Counted from the stretch's first letter, positions 17,375 to 25,404 are shown. The stretch: 64,000 bases of DNA from Clostridium sp. (GCA_031275405.1 JAISOV010000026.1:1-64000), one strand, 5' to 3'. The notes: generated by a model not told the origin, from the sequence alone. Program-made: numbers and translations.

Positions 17375-18712
17375 ATGAGACTATCGGAAATCTGTAGGCT
17401 TGTGTGGCTGAACCTGTCACAGAACAAATTCAAGGTCATGCTCACATCCATCGGGATCATGGTAGGAGCCGCTACCATTATGCTGGTCATTGCCATCGGC
17501 ACCGGGGGGCGGGAAGCGGTGGCGGAGCAGTTCAAAAACCTGAATGCCGGGGCAATTGATATTTCTTATGAAGCGGCTGCGGTTTCTTCGCAAAGTTTTA
17601 TGTTTGCCGTACCGGGAAGCAACGGCAACATGACCATAAGAGCGGTACCTGGGAGCGGAAGCGGGGGCGGCGGGATGAGAGCGGGGGCGCCTTCCTTCAG
17701 CGCAGGGTCGATGGGCGCGGATAACCGGATGAACCAGGAAACCGTGACTTTGACCACGGAAGACATGGAAGATCTGGAAGTATTTGTTCCAGGCATCTTT
17801 CAGGCGACAATTTCCTATTCCACCAGCGCGTCCGTGGAGGGCGGTTCCATGGAAAGCGCCGCTTATAAGACGGTGGCCGGAGTGCAGAGCAACTACGCCG
17901 CTATGAGCAACCTGGAACTGTCCATCGGGGAGTTCCTGACGGAAGAAAACAACGAAAGCAAGGAAAGAGTCTGTGTACTGGGATCAGAAATCGCCAAGGA
18001 AATTTTCGGGAGCGCCTACGATGCCTATGACGCCATCCTGTATATTGACGACAGACCTTATGTGGTAACGGGTGTGCTGGTGGAAATGGGAACAGTCGCC
18101 TCGGGGATCAATCCGGATCCTTCTGTTTTTATCCCCTACGAAACAGGAATCAAATACATCGTGGGAACGACTGCCAGTCCGACCATCACGGTCATCGCCG
18201 AGGACGTGAATCAGGTGGCTACCGTCACAGATAATATCAAAGCGGTACTGGCAGACAGCTATTCCAATACAGAGTTTACGGTTTCCGACGCGGGGAGCAA
18301 GATGGAAGCGGCGTCCGCGTCAAATGACACCTTGACCCTGCTGCTGATTTCCATGGCGGTGATTGTGTTCCTGGTCGGCGGTATCGGGATCATGAACGTC
18401 CTGTTCGTGTCGGTAAAGGAGCGTACCAATGAAATCGGGATCCTGAAAGCGATCGGCTGTTCCCATAAGGATATTCTGCTGGAGTTTTTATTGGAAGCAA
18501 GCTGTATCAGTTTCGTGGGCGCGGTCATCGGGGTACTGCTGTCCCTGGGGCTTACCCCCGTCATTGAGATGTTCTCCGTGCGGGTGGAACTGTCCGTGAG
18601 CGGGGCGGTTCTGTCCTTGGCGTTCGGGGTAGCCACCGGAAGCCTGTTCGGTTTCTATCCTGCATACAAGGCTTCCCGGCTGATTCCCGTGGTGGCGCTG
18701 AATCAGGAATAA
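17375..18712 (+). CDS. MacB/FtsX-type ABC transporter permease
   Basis: The 445-residue protein has one membrane segment at about 20-42 (MLTSIGIMVGAATIMLVIAIG), a large extracellular core (about 45-310, with a Gly-rich insertion GSGSGGGGMRAGA) and three C-terminal segments (about 320-345, 370-400, 410-435) typical of FtsX/MacB permeases (FLVGGIGIMNVLFVSVKERTNEIGILKAIG, cut here at 20 or fewer per motif: GGIGIMNVLFVSV, ERTNEIGILKAIG). It works with the ATPase at 19694 and the adaptors upstream, probably as an efflux or extraction pump for peptides, drugs or lipids. Confidence 0.92.
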   Translation: MRLSEICRLVWLNLSQNKFKVMLTSIGIMVGAATIMLVIAIGTGGREAVAEQFKNLNAGAIDISYEAAAVSSQSFMFAVPGSNGNMTIRAVPGSGSGGGGMRAGAPSFSAGSMGADNRMNQETVTLTTEDMEDLEVFVPGIFQATISYSTSASVEGGSMESAAYKTVAGVQSNYAAMSNLELSIGEFLTEENNESKERVCVLGSEIAKEIFGSAYDAYDAILYIDDRPYVVTGVLVEMGTVASGINPDPSVFIPYETGIKYIVGTTASPTITVIAEDVNQVATVTDNIKAVLADSYSNTEFTVSDAGSKMEAASASNDTLTLLLISMAVIVFLVGGIGIMNVLFVSVKERTNEIGILKAIGCSHKDILLEFLLEASCISFVGAVIGVLLSLGLTPVIEMFSVRVELSVSGAVLSLAFGVATGSLFGFYPAYKASRLIPVVALNQE

Positions 18713-18742
18713 ACCGGAAGGCAGACGGAACAGAAACGGACT

Positions 18743-18793
18743 GGTATGCCCGCGAGAAACGCTTCCTAGGGGAAAGCCGGCGGACGGGGACAA
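18743..18793 (+). repeat. Dispersed hairpin/SD element, copy E (diverged)
   Basis: GGTATGCCCGC, GAGAAACGCTT and AAAGCCGGCGGACGGGG recall the second hairpin of copy A with several changes. It lies 41 bp before the next start and no longer supplies the ribosome binding site, which is the later AGGAGGG. Confidence 0.45.
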
Positions 18794-18833
18794 AATTTGG
18801 GGGAGAGCAAAATTTTTAGGAGGGCAAAATGGA

Positions 18834-19661
18834 ATGGAGATTAAAGATCAAAAAGACTTAGACGAAAAAACGATTATCATGGAGCAGAACCGGCTGGCGA
18901 AAGAAAGGAAGCGGAAAAAGAACCGCAAAAAAAAGCTTATTGCAGGGGCGGTGCTGTTATGTCTGGCGGCGGGCGGCGGCGGATACTTTCTCTGGAGCCG
19001 GAATACGGTTCCCGTAGAAGAAACCGTATCCATCCGTCTGGAGGACGGACAGGAAGCCGTTTTTGCCATGCTGGTGGACGTAAAAGGCAATGAAATCACT
19101 TACAGGGTGGCGGAGGAGGTACCGGCCGCCGAAAGCGATGGCACGGCAGATGAGGAAAGAACCGCCGCGCAAGGCGGTTCGGAGGGAACGGCGGAGCAGG
19201 AAGCAAGGAGAAGGCCGGAACAGGAAATAGACGGCGAAACGGGAGAGATCCCGGAAGGAAGGATGAGCTTCGGCGAGGGAGAGGCCCCGCAAGGGGGAAT
19301 AAACTTCGGCGAGGGGGACGCTCCGCAAGGAAGGATGAGCTTTGGAGAAGGGGAAGCTCCGGAAGGGGGAATAAACTTCGGCGAGGGGGACGCCCCGCAA
19401 GGAAGGATGAGCTTCGGTGAGGGGGAACTGCCGGGCAGGGCTGAAAGCGCAGGCGCACAGGACACTTTTGTCTATGAGGGTACCGCCTACCGGCTGACGG
19501 AGCAAACCGTGACCACGCTGATTCCGGTAGGCACGGAGGTGATCACCAGACTCGGAGCCGTCACCACCTTCTCAAGACTGCAGACGGGGGATTACCTCAT
19601 TCTGGTCATGGAAAAGGACGCGGAAGAACAAGTCGTCGCCGCGATTTATCAGTTTAACTGA
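18834..19661 (+). CDS. Single-pass membrane protein with 12-residue FGEG repeats
   Basis: The 275-residue protein begins with a Lys/Arg-rich cytoplasmic head, one membrane segment (about 35-54), and an extracellular part. Residues about 142-201 hold five 12-residue repeats alternating GRMSFGEGEAPQ and GGINFGEGDAPQ. The C-terminal 70 residues (FVYEGTAYRLTEQTVTTLIP..) look like a small beta domain. The start ATG 18834 follows AGGAGGG; an out-of-frame ATG lies 5 bases upstream. It sits between permease and ATPase, so it probably belongs to the exporter. I know no family for it. Confidence 0.75.
   Translation: MEIKDQKDLDEKTIIMEQNRLAKERKRKKNRKKKLIAGAVLLCLAAGGGGYFLWSRNTVPVEETVSIRLEDGQEAVFAMLVDVKGNEITYRVAEEVPAAESDGTADEERTAAQGGSEGTAEQEARRRPEQEIDGETGEIPEGRMSFGEGEAPQGGINFGEGDAPQGRMSFGEGEAPEGGINFGEGDAPQGRMSFGEGELPGRAESAGAQDTFVYEGTAYRLTEQTVTTLIPVGTEVITRLGAVTTFSRLQTGDYLILVMEKDAEEQVVAAIYQFN
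19257..19436 (+). repeat. Five 36-bp tandem coding repeats
   Basis: Five units of 36 bp encode the FGEG repeats of the preceding protein. Units 1, 3 and 5 resemble each other, as do 2 and 4, giving a 72-bp higher-order period. Confidence 0.9.
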
Positions 19662-19693
19662 AACATTTTACGCACGGCGAAAGGAAGGAATCT

Positions 19694-20356
19694 ATGATTG
19701 TCATGACAGGAATCAACAAGGGCTATCTGTTGGGAGAAAAAAAGCTTCCGATCTTAAAAGACATCAATTTTACGCTGGAAAAAGGGGAGTACGTGGCAGT
19801 TCTGGGGCCTTCCGGTTCCGGAAAGACCACGCTTATGAATCTGATCGGCTGTATGGACGTGGCGGACAGCGGGGAATATTATCTAGATCATATGGCGATC
19901 CACGAAACCGATGAGAAGGAACTGGAAGCCGTCCGCAACCGGAAAATCGGGTTTATCTTCCAGAATTATCATCTGATCCCCACCTACAACGTGATGCAGA
20001 ATATCATGATGCCCCTGCTGATGAGGGGAATCGGACATAAAGAAGCGGAAAAGCAATGCATGGACACCATCCGGCTGCTAGGGCTGGATCACAGGCTTGC
20101 CCACAAGCCCAACGAGCTTTCGGGAGGGCAGAAGCAGAGGGTGTCCATTGCCCGTGCGCTGGTAGGGAGACCTTCGGTGCTGCTGGCGGATGAGCCGACC
20201 GGGGCGCTGGATCAGAACAGCGGGAAAGAGGTACTGAAACTCTTCCAGGAACTGAATGAAATGGGCAACACCATCGTCATGATCACCCACGATCCGGAAG
20301 TGGCGCGGTCGGCAAGGCGGATGATACGGATCGTCGATGGGAATCTGTACACATAA
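19694..20356 (+). CDS. MacB/LolD-type ABC transporter ATP-binding protein
   Basis: This 220-residue ATPase has Walker A (GPSGSGKTT), Q-loop region (FIFQNYHLIPTYNVMQNI), signature LSGGQKQRVSIARAL, Walker B (VLLADEPTGALD) and the switch His (MITHDPEVA). It energises the FtsX-type permease at 17375. It is the last gene of the export operon; a hairpin (CCATCCGGC-ATT-GCCGGATGG, about 20393-20413) follows, without a T tract. Confidence 0.95.
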   Translation: MIVMTGINKGYLLGEKKLPILKDINFTLEKGEYVAVLGPSGSGKTTLMNLIGCMDVADSGEYYLDHMAIHETDEKELEAVRNRKIGFIFQNYHLIPTYNVMQNIMMPLLMRGIGHKEAEKQCMDTIRLLGLDHRLAHKPNELSGGQKQRVSIARALVGRPSVLLADEPTGALDQNSGKEVLKLFQELNEMGNTIVMITHDPEVARSARRMIRIVDGNLYT

Positions 20357-20664
20357 GACGATAGACGGAAAGCTCGTCAGGAAGCGTGAAAGCCATCCGG
20401 CATTGCCGGATGGAAAAATCTGCAAGAGTATGTCCCTGTTCCGGGAACCGGAAAGACTGTGCGACAAGTTACTGCTCAGCACGGGCGGCTGATGAACCGT
20501 AACCGCGACAGCTCTTAAACTTAGCAGAACCGCGATTTCTCTTGACGCAGGTACCTTCTGCACTTATCATAAAAAACCATAATACAAAAGTGTTGATGTA
20601 AGCGCAATTTATTTTTTGTGACCAGTTTAGTAATATAAACTTTCGTTTAGTGTGCTAAAATAGT
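20357..20664. other. Left border of the AT-rich island
   Basis: It holds the hairpin after the export operon and an orphan rightward promoter (TTGACG 20542-20547, 17 bp, TATCAT 20565-20570) that now points into a leftward gene. About 60 bp around that promoter resemble the promoter region at 23340-23400 on the other side of the island. AT content rises sharply after 20570. No gene is seen. Confidence 0.5.
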
Positions 20665-22359
20665 TTACAACGAAATCGAATATAAATTATAAAAATAGCT
20701 TTTGTTTGAAATTAATTTATCAAAAGTTCCATGCTCTACGAGACGACCGTCTTTTAAGACCAACACTTCATCATACTGCTGAAGGAGTACTTTATTCAGA
20801 CGATGTGTAATCCAAATAATCGTCATTTCTTTTAATTCGAATATCTTTTTTTCAATTTCAAACGAGGTCTTATTGTCAAGATTTGATGTCACTTCATCTG
20901 CAATTAAAATATTGCTTCCAATAAGAATTGCTCTTGCGATTGCTATTCTTTGCTTTTCACCACCAGAAATGGTATTTGAATCTATTTTCTTACTGAAATC
21001 TTCTTCAGTTACTATTCCTAAGGATTCAAATCCAACAATTTTTACCACATTCATGATTGCGACCTTACTATATGGCTTGTACAATGTTAAGTTGTTTTCA
21101 AACGTATCATCAAATATAATGTTCTCTTGTTGAATATATGCGATATTGTAATCTGTATCACTATCATCAATGACCTGTTTGCCATCTATAGTGACACTGC
21201 CTTTAGTGGGCGGGTAGTATCCCAATATCAGTTTTGCAATCGTGCTTTTACCACTACCACTATTCCCTACAATGACGTACTTCTTACCTGAGGAAAACTT
21301 AAAATCAATTTCATTTAATACATTTTGAGCTGGCACTTTTTCCGAAGAATAACTATATGACACTGAGTTAAGGGAGATATTATGATAAATAATTTGTTTT
21401 TCTTTTTTATCATTGCAGTTAAGGGAGCAGTCTATTTTGTCAACTATTGTCAGAAGTTCGTTTCCTATGGGAGAGGTGGCTTTCAATTTAAGAAAAAGTT
21501 GTACCGCCGACCTTATTGGGTCAACGGTCATTCCACAAAGTTGTACGGAAGCAATCATCGTCCCAACTGTTATATTAGAATTTAGAACGAGAAAGCCCGC
21601 TGACATGAGTACAGAAAATTGCACCACCAAAGATAAGATTACAGTCAATAGTTCAGCATCTGCGGAAACAGAAGCAAACTTATATCTCTTCTCTTCGGTG
21701 GTATGATTCACTAAGGAATGATTGCTGAGGACATTTGTTTCTGCTCTGAATGCCTTAACAACCTCGAACGCATTAAGAATGTCCTTAACTTTCCCGTTAA
21801 ATGTTTCAAGTTGTTTGTAATATTCTTCTTGTGTAAGTTTTAACCGCTTTGAAAACAACTGTGGGATAAAAATGGGTAAACATGAAAACACAATGGAAAT
21901 TATTGCCAATAATGGACTGACAAACAACAACATTGAAGTTGCTATCACAAAAAGACAAACGCTCGAAAAAATGGCGAAAATGTTTAAAAAGTAATCTTCT
22001 TCTATTAATTTAATGTTATTGTTGAAAGACGATATATGCTTCGCCTGACCTTGTCTTACATAAGTAACGATATCTTCTGAAAGCAACCCTCTCATATAAT
22101 CAAACTTCAAATCTAATGAAACAAGTTTAATGAACTTTATTCGCAATTTGCGGCGAATAACTCCAGTAATAAAGACACCCGTCACCCAGAGAATTGTAAA
22201 ATACAACGCATTCAGCAGTTCTCCTTCGCTGTTGTTAACAGCCGAATCAGTAATATATTGCATTAAAAAAGCAACAAACAATGTGATAGATTCATTAAGA
22301 AAAATGAAAACAAGATTCAGAGCAAACAACAACTTATGCCTTTTTAAATATCTTTTCAT
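20665..22359 (-). CDS. ABC exporter with fused membrane and ATPase domains (peptide export type)
   Basis: The start is ATG 22359-22357 with GAGGAGG six bases upstream. The 564-residue protein has a six-helix exporter domain (about 1-310) and an ATPase domain with Walker A (VGNSGSGKSTIAKLI), signature ISGGEKQRIAIARAI, Walker B (NILIADEVTS) and switch His (ITHR). It lacks an N-terminal C39 peptidase, so it would export without cutting. GC content is far below the flanks. It is the last gene of a leftward set with a small peptide and a radical SAM remnant, which suggests export of a modified peptide. Whether it is still used is unknown. Confidence 0.88.
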   Translation of the reverse strand: MKRYLKRHKLLFALNLVFIFLNESITLFVAFLMQYITDSAVNNSEGELLNALYFTILWVTGVFITGVIRRKLRIKFIKLVSLDLKFDYMRGLLSEDIVTYVRQGQAKHISSFNNNIKLIEEDYFLNIFAIFSSVCLFVIATSMLLFVSPLLAIISIVFSCLPIFIPQLFSKRLKLTQEEYYKQLETFNGKVKDILNAFEVVKAFRAETNVLSNHSLVNHTTEEKRYKFASVSADAELLTVILSLVVQFSVLMSAGFLVLNSNITVGTMIASVQLCGMTVDPIRSAVQLFLKLKATSPIGNELLTIVDKIDCSLNCNDKKEKQIIYHNISLNSVSYSYSSEKVPAQNVLNEIDFKFSSGKKYVIVGNSGSGKSTIAKLILGYYPPTKGSVTIDGKQVIDDSDTDYNIAYIQQENIIFDDTFENNLTLYKPYSKVAIMNVVKIVGFESLGIVTEEDFSKKIDSNTISGGEKQRIAIARAILIGSNILIADEVTSNLDNKTSFEIEKKIFELKEMTIIWITHRLNKVLLQQYDEVLVLKDGRLVEHGTFDKLISNKSYFYNLYSISL

Positions 22360-22372
22360 ATCCGCCTCCTCG

Positions 22373-22742
22373 CTACACTGAAACAGGAGCATGTTCAGAT
22401 ATTATCTGTTCTAATAACTTAAAATCATCGTCATTATTATCACTTGCTATAACATTTCGGAAATCGTTTATGAGTTCGTCCGCATTGCAAAACGAATGAT
22501 AGTTAGTTCTAAGTACATTGAAAGCTTCCTCTTTTTTGCCAAGCATATAGAGATTCATAATCAAGCCATGTAGTGCGTAGTTGTCTGTGGGGCTATTTAG
22601 GAGTACTTCACGGCAAATATTCGCAGACTTTTGATAATCACCACATTTGAAATATGAAAAGTGAAGCTGGCACAATAATTTAAATCTCAACTCCATCTTT
22701 GTTTCGCTTTGAGGAAGTTCTAAGTATCGTTCTATGTTTGCA
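22373..22742 (-). pseudogene. C-terminal remnant of a TPR protein
   Basis: From about 22742 the leftward frame reads IERYLELPQSETKMELRFK and continues through TPR-like helices (LHFSYFKCGDYQKSANICRE, YALHGLIMNLYMLGKKEEAF) to a stop at 22373, 13 bp before the exporter start. The frame stays open upstream to 22801 but has no start with a ribosome binding site; the first ATG (22696) has none. The join with the radical SAM fragment suggests a deletion. The family resembles the helical domain of SARP/BTAD-type proteins. Confidence 0.6.
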
Positions 22743-22805
22743 ACGCATATTGCACCCCATTGTAATTTCCCAAGCTGCTGAGTAAGGTTTATAGTTTTGA
22801 ATCAT
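22680..22805 (-). pseudogene. N-terminal fragment of a radical SAM peptide maturase
   Basis: ATG 22805-22803 has AAGGAG nine bases upstream. The frame reads MIQNYKPYSAAWEIT then MGCNMRCKH and then loses sense, ending after 41 codons. WEITMGCNMRCKH is the start of the CX3CX2C iron-sulfur motif of radical SAM/SPASM enzymes, with the third Cys missing because the sequence changes after His24. This is the expected start of a RiPP maturase gene, truncated by a deletion that joins it to the TPR gene tail. Confidence 0.7.
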
Positions 22806-22893
22806 TTTATATTCTCCTTTTGTGAGCGATGAGATTGACAACTATTGGAAATACTATATGTGGTTAGCTAGATATCAGTTGCGTTTATGCTTC

Positions 22894-23007
22894 CTACCGA
22901 GTCAGAGAAGGCGCGCTGTAGCAGACAGCGTACGCAGAAGCCGCCATCATGACTGCACTTTTCTTAAAATGGGCTGACACTTTACCGATTTTTAGAAATC
23001 CCTTCAT
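22894..23007 (-). CDS. 37-residue candidate RiPP precursor peptide
   Basis: ATG 23007-23005 stands eight bases after a perfect AAAGGAGGG, and the stop is TAG 22896-22894. The product begins MKGFLKIGKVSAHFKKSAV, a basic amphipathic leader-like half, then an Ala-rich stretch (MMAASAYAV), one Cys (residue 29) and the tail YSAPSLTR. A promoter lies at 23099-23127. The next gene start, 88 bp on, is the radical SAM fragment, followed by an exporter. Size, charge and position fit a precursor peptide. I recognise no characterised homologue. Confidence 0.65.
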   Translation of the reverse strand: MKGFLKIGKVSAHFKKSAVMMAASAYAVCYSAPSLTR

Positions 23008-23098
23008 AATTCTCCCTCCTTTCATGATTAAGATTGGTTAAATAATTGCCAACTGTCGCCAATATGCTTTACGCATGTACTGATACCTTTATTGAATG

Positions 23099-23127
23099 AT
23101 ATAACATATAAGAAACCCGATCGTCAA
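23099..23127 (-). promoter_or_regulatory. Promoter of the peptide/exporter set
   Basis: Leftward TTGACG (23127-23122), a 17-bp spacer and TTATAT (23104-23099) lie about 90 bp before the peptide gene. Confidence 0.6.
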
Positions 23128-23182
23128 GAGAAACTTTTTTCTATTGATTGTGATCCAGATAATGCCAATTAATGCATTGTTA

Positions 23183-23311
23183 TCAGCAGCTCGGTTGAAG
23201 ATAAACCGCCTGTTTTATCTGGAAGCTTGCGCAACAGGCTTCCGCCGGCGTTTTATTGCCAAGACTCTGATGCGGTCGGTCATGATCGCAATCCTTTAGG
23301 TAAGCAGCTGT
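23183..23311 (-). mobile_element. C-terminal remnant of an IS3-type transposase
   Basis: Read leftward, the frame gives TAAYLKDCDHDRPHQSLGNK then TPAEACC and ends QPSC-stop at 23183. DRPHQSLGNKTPAE is the C-terminal signature of the integrase core of IS3-family transposases (YNxxRPHxSLGxxTPxE). Only about 40 codons remain; the frame upstream of 23311 is unrelated and overlaps the promoter of the next gene. It marks the right edge of the AT-rich island. Confidence 0.7.
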
Positions 23312-23360
23312 TCTGCGGCGCGATTCCTTTGGGCTGTCATAGCAAGGGCGGCGATTTCCC

Positions 23361-23389
23361 TTGACGGAGATACGTCCTTCGCTTATAAT
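23361..23389 (+). promoter_or_regulatory. Promoter of the O-antigen-ligase-like gene
   Basis: TTGACG (23361-23366), a 17-bp spacer and a perfect TATAAT (23384-23389) lie 35 bp before the start at 23425. The surrounding 60 bp resemble the orphan promoter at 20542. Confidence 0.7.
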
Positions 23390-23424
23390 GAAAAAAATTG
23401 TAATAGGAACAGGAAAATCCGCCC

Positions 23425-25212
23425 ATGAAAAAACCATCCTTGAAAAAAGCGGCCGTTTCTGCCCGCATACTCCGCAGTTTCGGGCGCACCGCATGGCTTG
23501 CCCTCCTCCGCCGGTACATTCATGCGACTCTTTGTGTCTATATCTTCCTGATCCTCGTGGTCATGCCTTTTTATTATGAAGAGGGCTATGCCCACATCGG
23601 AACCGATAAACATACCTTTTTTAAGAACAGCAGTCTCTATGCGGCCTATGTCCTGCTTCCCCTCACTCTCCTTTATCTGCTTGTCCTTCTTGGACGCCGT
23701 TTATCCGAAAAGCAGGCGCAGAGGACAGGGCGGCCTGGCAGGAAGAGCCTCCGGCCCGTTTCCCCTGGATCCGCTTCGGGGCATAAAATATGTTTCACAC
23801 ACAAAGCGGGCTTTACATACAAAGTCGGGCTTCGCGCACAAAGTATGCTTCACACACTCGTTCATTGCTTACGCGCAGCTTCCCTTACGGACAGGTTCGC
23901 CTTGTGCTTTGCGGCGGCTTGCGTCCTCTCTTTCGCGTGTTCCGATTACCAGGAGGCGGCTCTCTGGGGAGCCGGCGGCTGGTATATCGGCCTGATCCCG
24001 CAGCTGATGTTTCTCGGCGGCTATTTCTTGGTTTCCCGGTTCTGGCAGCCAAACCTCTGGCTTCCCGGACTGCTCTTCCCGGTTTCGGCAGCCGTGTTCC
24101 TGCTTGGCTGTCTGAACCGCTTCGGAATCTACCCCTTTCGGATGGTCTACGCCAGTCCGGGCTTCATCTCTACCATCGGGAACGTCAACTGGTACTGCGG
24201 CTATCTGGTTACGGTGTTTTTTGCCGGAGTCTATCTCGTCTGGAGTGTCCCTTCCGGGAAGCCGCGGACGCGGCCTGCTTTGTTCCTGTACCTGGGTCTG
24301 GGGTTCTCCAGTCTTGTGACCCAAGGCAGCAGCAGCGGTCTCTTAGCGCTTGTGGGCGCCCTGCTCGTCCTTTTTTGTCTGTCCGTGCGTGACGGACAAA
24401 AAATGCAAGGTTTCCTACAGATCTGCCTTGTTTTTTGGCTCTCCTGTCTTCTGATCCTGGGGATACGGCTGCTGTTCCCCGGCGCCATGACCTACGCGGA
24501 AGCTCTCTTAGATCCGTTTACGTTCAGTATCCTGCCTGTCCTTCTGGCGCCGGTGAGCGGCGGCGCCTGTTTTCTGGTACATCGGAGCAACGAGAAAGGC
24601 CGCTATCCACAGAAGCTTTTCGTCTCGCTGCGGACAGCGCTGCTGGTTCTTCTTCCGGCTCTTTCCTTGGGCTTCTTGCTGCTGCTCGTGCGCAATACTC
24701 TGCGCCCCGGCAGTATCGGCTTCCTGTCCTCGTTCCCCGTTTTTTCTTTTTCTCCCGATTGGGGAAGCAGCCGGGGCGCTACCTGGCAGGCTGCGTTTCG
24801 CCTCTTCCTGGAACAGGGTTTTTTCAAAAAGTGGGTGGGTGTAGGGCCCGATGCGATGTCCGCCTACCTTTACACCGATGCCGGCGCGGGGCTGCGTACT
24901 TTCGTGGAGGAAGCCTTTCCGAATCTGCGGCTGACCAACGCTCATAATGAAGGGCTGACCATCCTCGTGAACCAAGGGCTGTTCGGGCTGCTTGGGCTTA
25001 CAGGGCTGCTCGCCAGCGCCGTCTGGCGCTACCTCAAGGCAGGGCAGGAGCAAAAGCTGCCGTTTCGGAGCCGCTGTGTCGTCGGAGCCTGCGGCCTTTG
25101 TATCCTGGCGTACTTCGCCAACAACCTGGTCAGTTTCCAGCAGTCTATGAACGGCGCGACCATGTTTCTTCTTCTCGGAATCGGCGAAGCCTGGAGCCGG
25201 AAGCGGATATAG
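23425..25212 (+). CDS. O-antigen ligase/polymerase-like membrane protein
   Basis: The 595-residue protein has many hydrophobic segments, a large loop after about residue 430, and the family signature near the C-terminus, RLTNAHNEGLTILVNQGLFG, with the conserved His. These WaaL/Wzy-type enzymes move glycans from lipid carriers at the outer membrane face. No other glycan genes are adjacent. Near residues 118-150 the DNA holds four imperfect 19-20-bp repeats (about 23788-23860) encoding HTHKAGFTYKVGLRAQ-like sequence in a cytoplasmic loop. The Shine-Dalgarno is weak (GGAACAGGA). Confidence 0.85.
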   Translation: MKKPSLKKAAVSARILRSFGRTAWLALLRRYIHATLCVYIFLILVVMPFYYEEGYAHIGTDKHTFFKNSSLYAAYVLLPLTLLYLLVLLGRRLSEKQAQRTGRPGRKSLRPVSPGSASGHKICFTHKAGFTYKVGLRAQSMLHTLVHCLRAASLTDRFALCFAAACVLSFACSDYQEAALWGAGGWYIGLIPQLMFLGGYFLVSRFWQPNLWLPGLLFPVSAAVFLLGCLNRFGIYPFRMVYASPGFISTIGNVNWYCGYLVTVFFAGVYLVWSVPSGKPRTRPALFLYLGLGFSSLVTQGSSSGLLALVGALLVLFCLSVRDGQKMQGFLQICLVFWLSCLLILGIRLLFPGAMTYAEALLDPFTFSILPVLLAPVSGGACFLVHRSNEKGRYPQKLFVSLRTALLVLLPALSLGFLLLLVRNTLRPGSIGFLSSFPVFSFSPDWGSSRGATWQAAFRLFLEQGFFKKWVGVGPDAMSAYLYTDAGAGLRTFVEEAFPNLRLTNAHNEGLTILVNQGLFGLLGLTGLLASAVWRYLKAGQEQKLPFRSRCVVGACGLCILAYFANNLVSFQQSMNGATMFLLLGIGEAWSRKRI

Positions 25213-25404
25213 GGATTCTGTAGCTTTTTAAGCGGATCTGCTATAAATATGAGGTTTTTTATGGTTTTTGAGGCAAAACCATCTTTTCTTTTGTGTAAAT
25301 CTTTGGTATGATAAAGGAAAGCAGTGTGGTTTCAGATTCCAGTTCCGCAAGCTGAAGACGTTCAGCTTGCGGATAGTAACCGTTTGAGAAGAGAGGAGCA
25401 AAAT
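25213..25404 (+). promoter_or_regulatory. rhaB leader with a perfect 12-bp hairpin
   Basis: A TATGAT at about 25307-25312 is a likely -10. After it, CCGCAAGCTGAA (25345-25356) and TTCAGCTTGCGG (25361-25372) form a perfect 12-bp stem with a GACG loop, 32 bp before the rhaB start. It has no T tract, so it may be an operator or an RNA control element. Confidence 0.55.

Noticed and set aside
19096..19465. Repetitive leftward open frames opposite the FGEG repeat
   Set aside because: They are antisense images of the repeat; no RBS.
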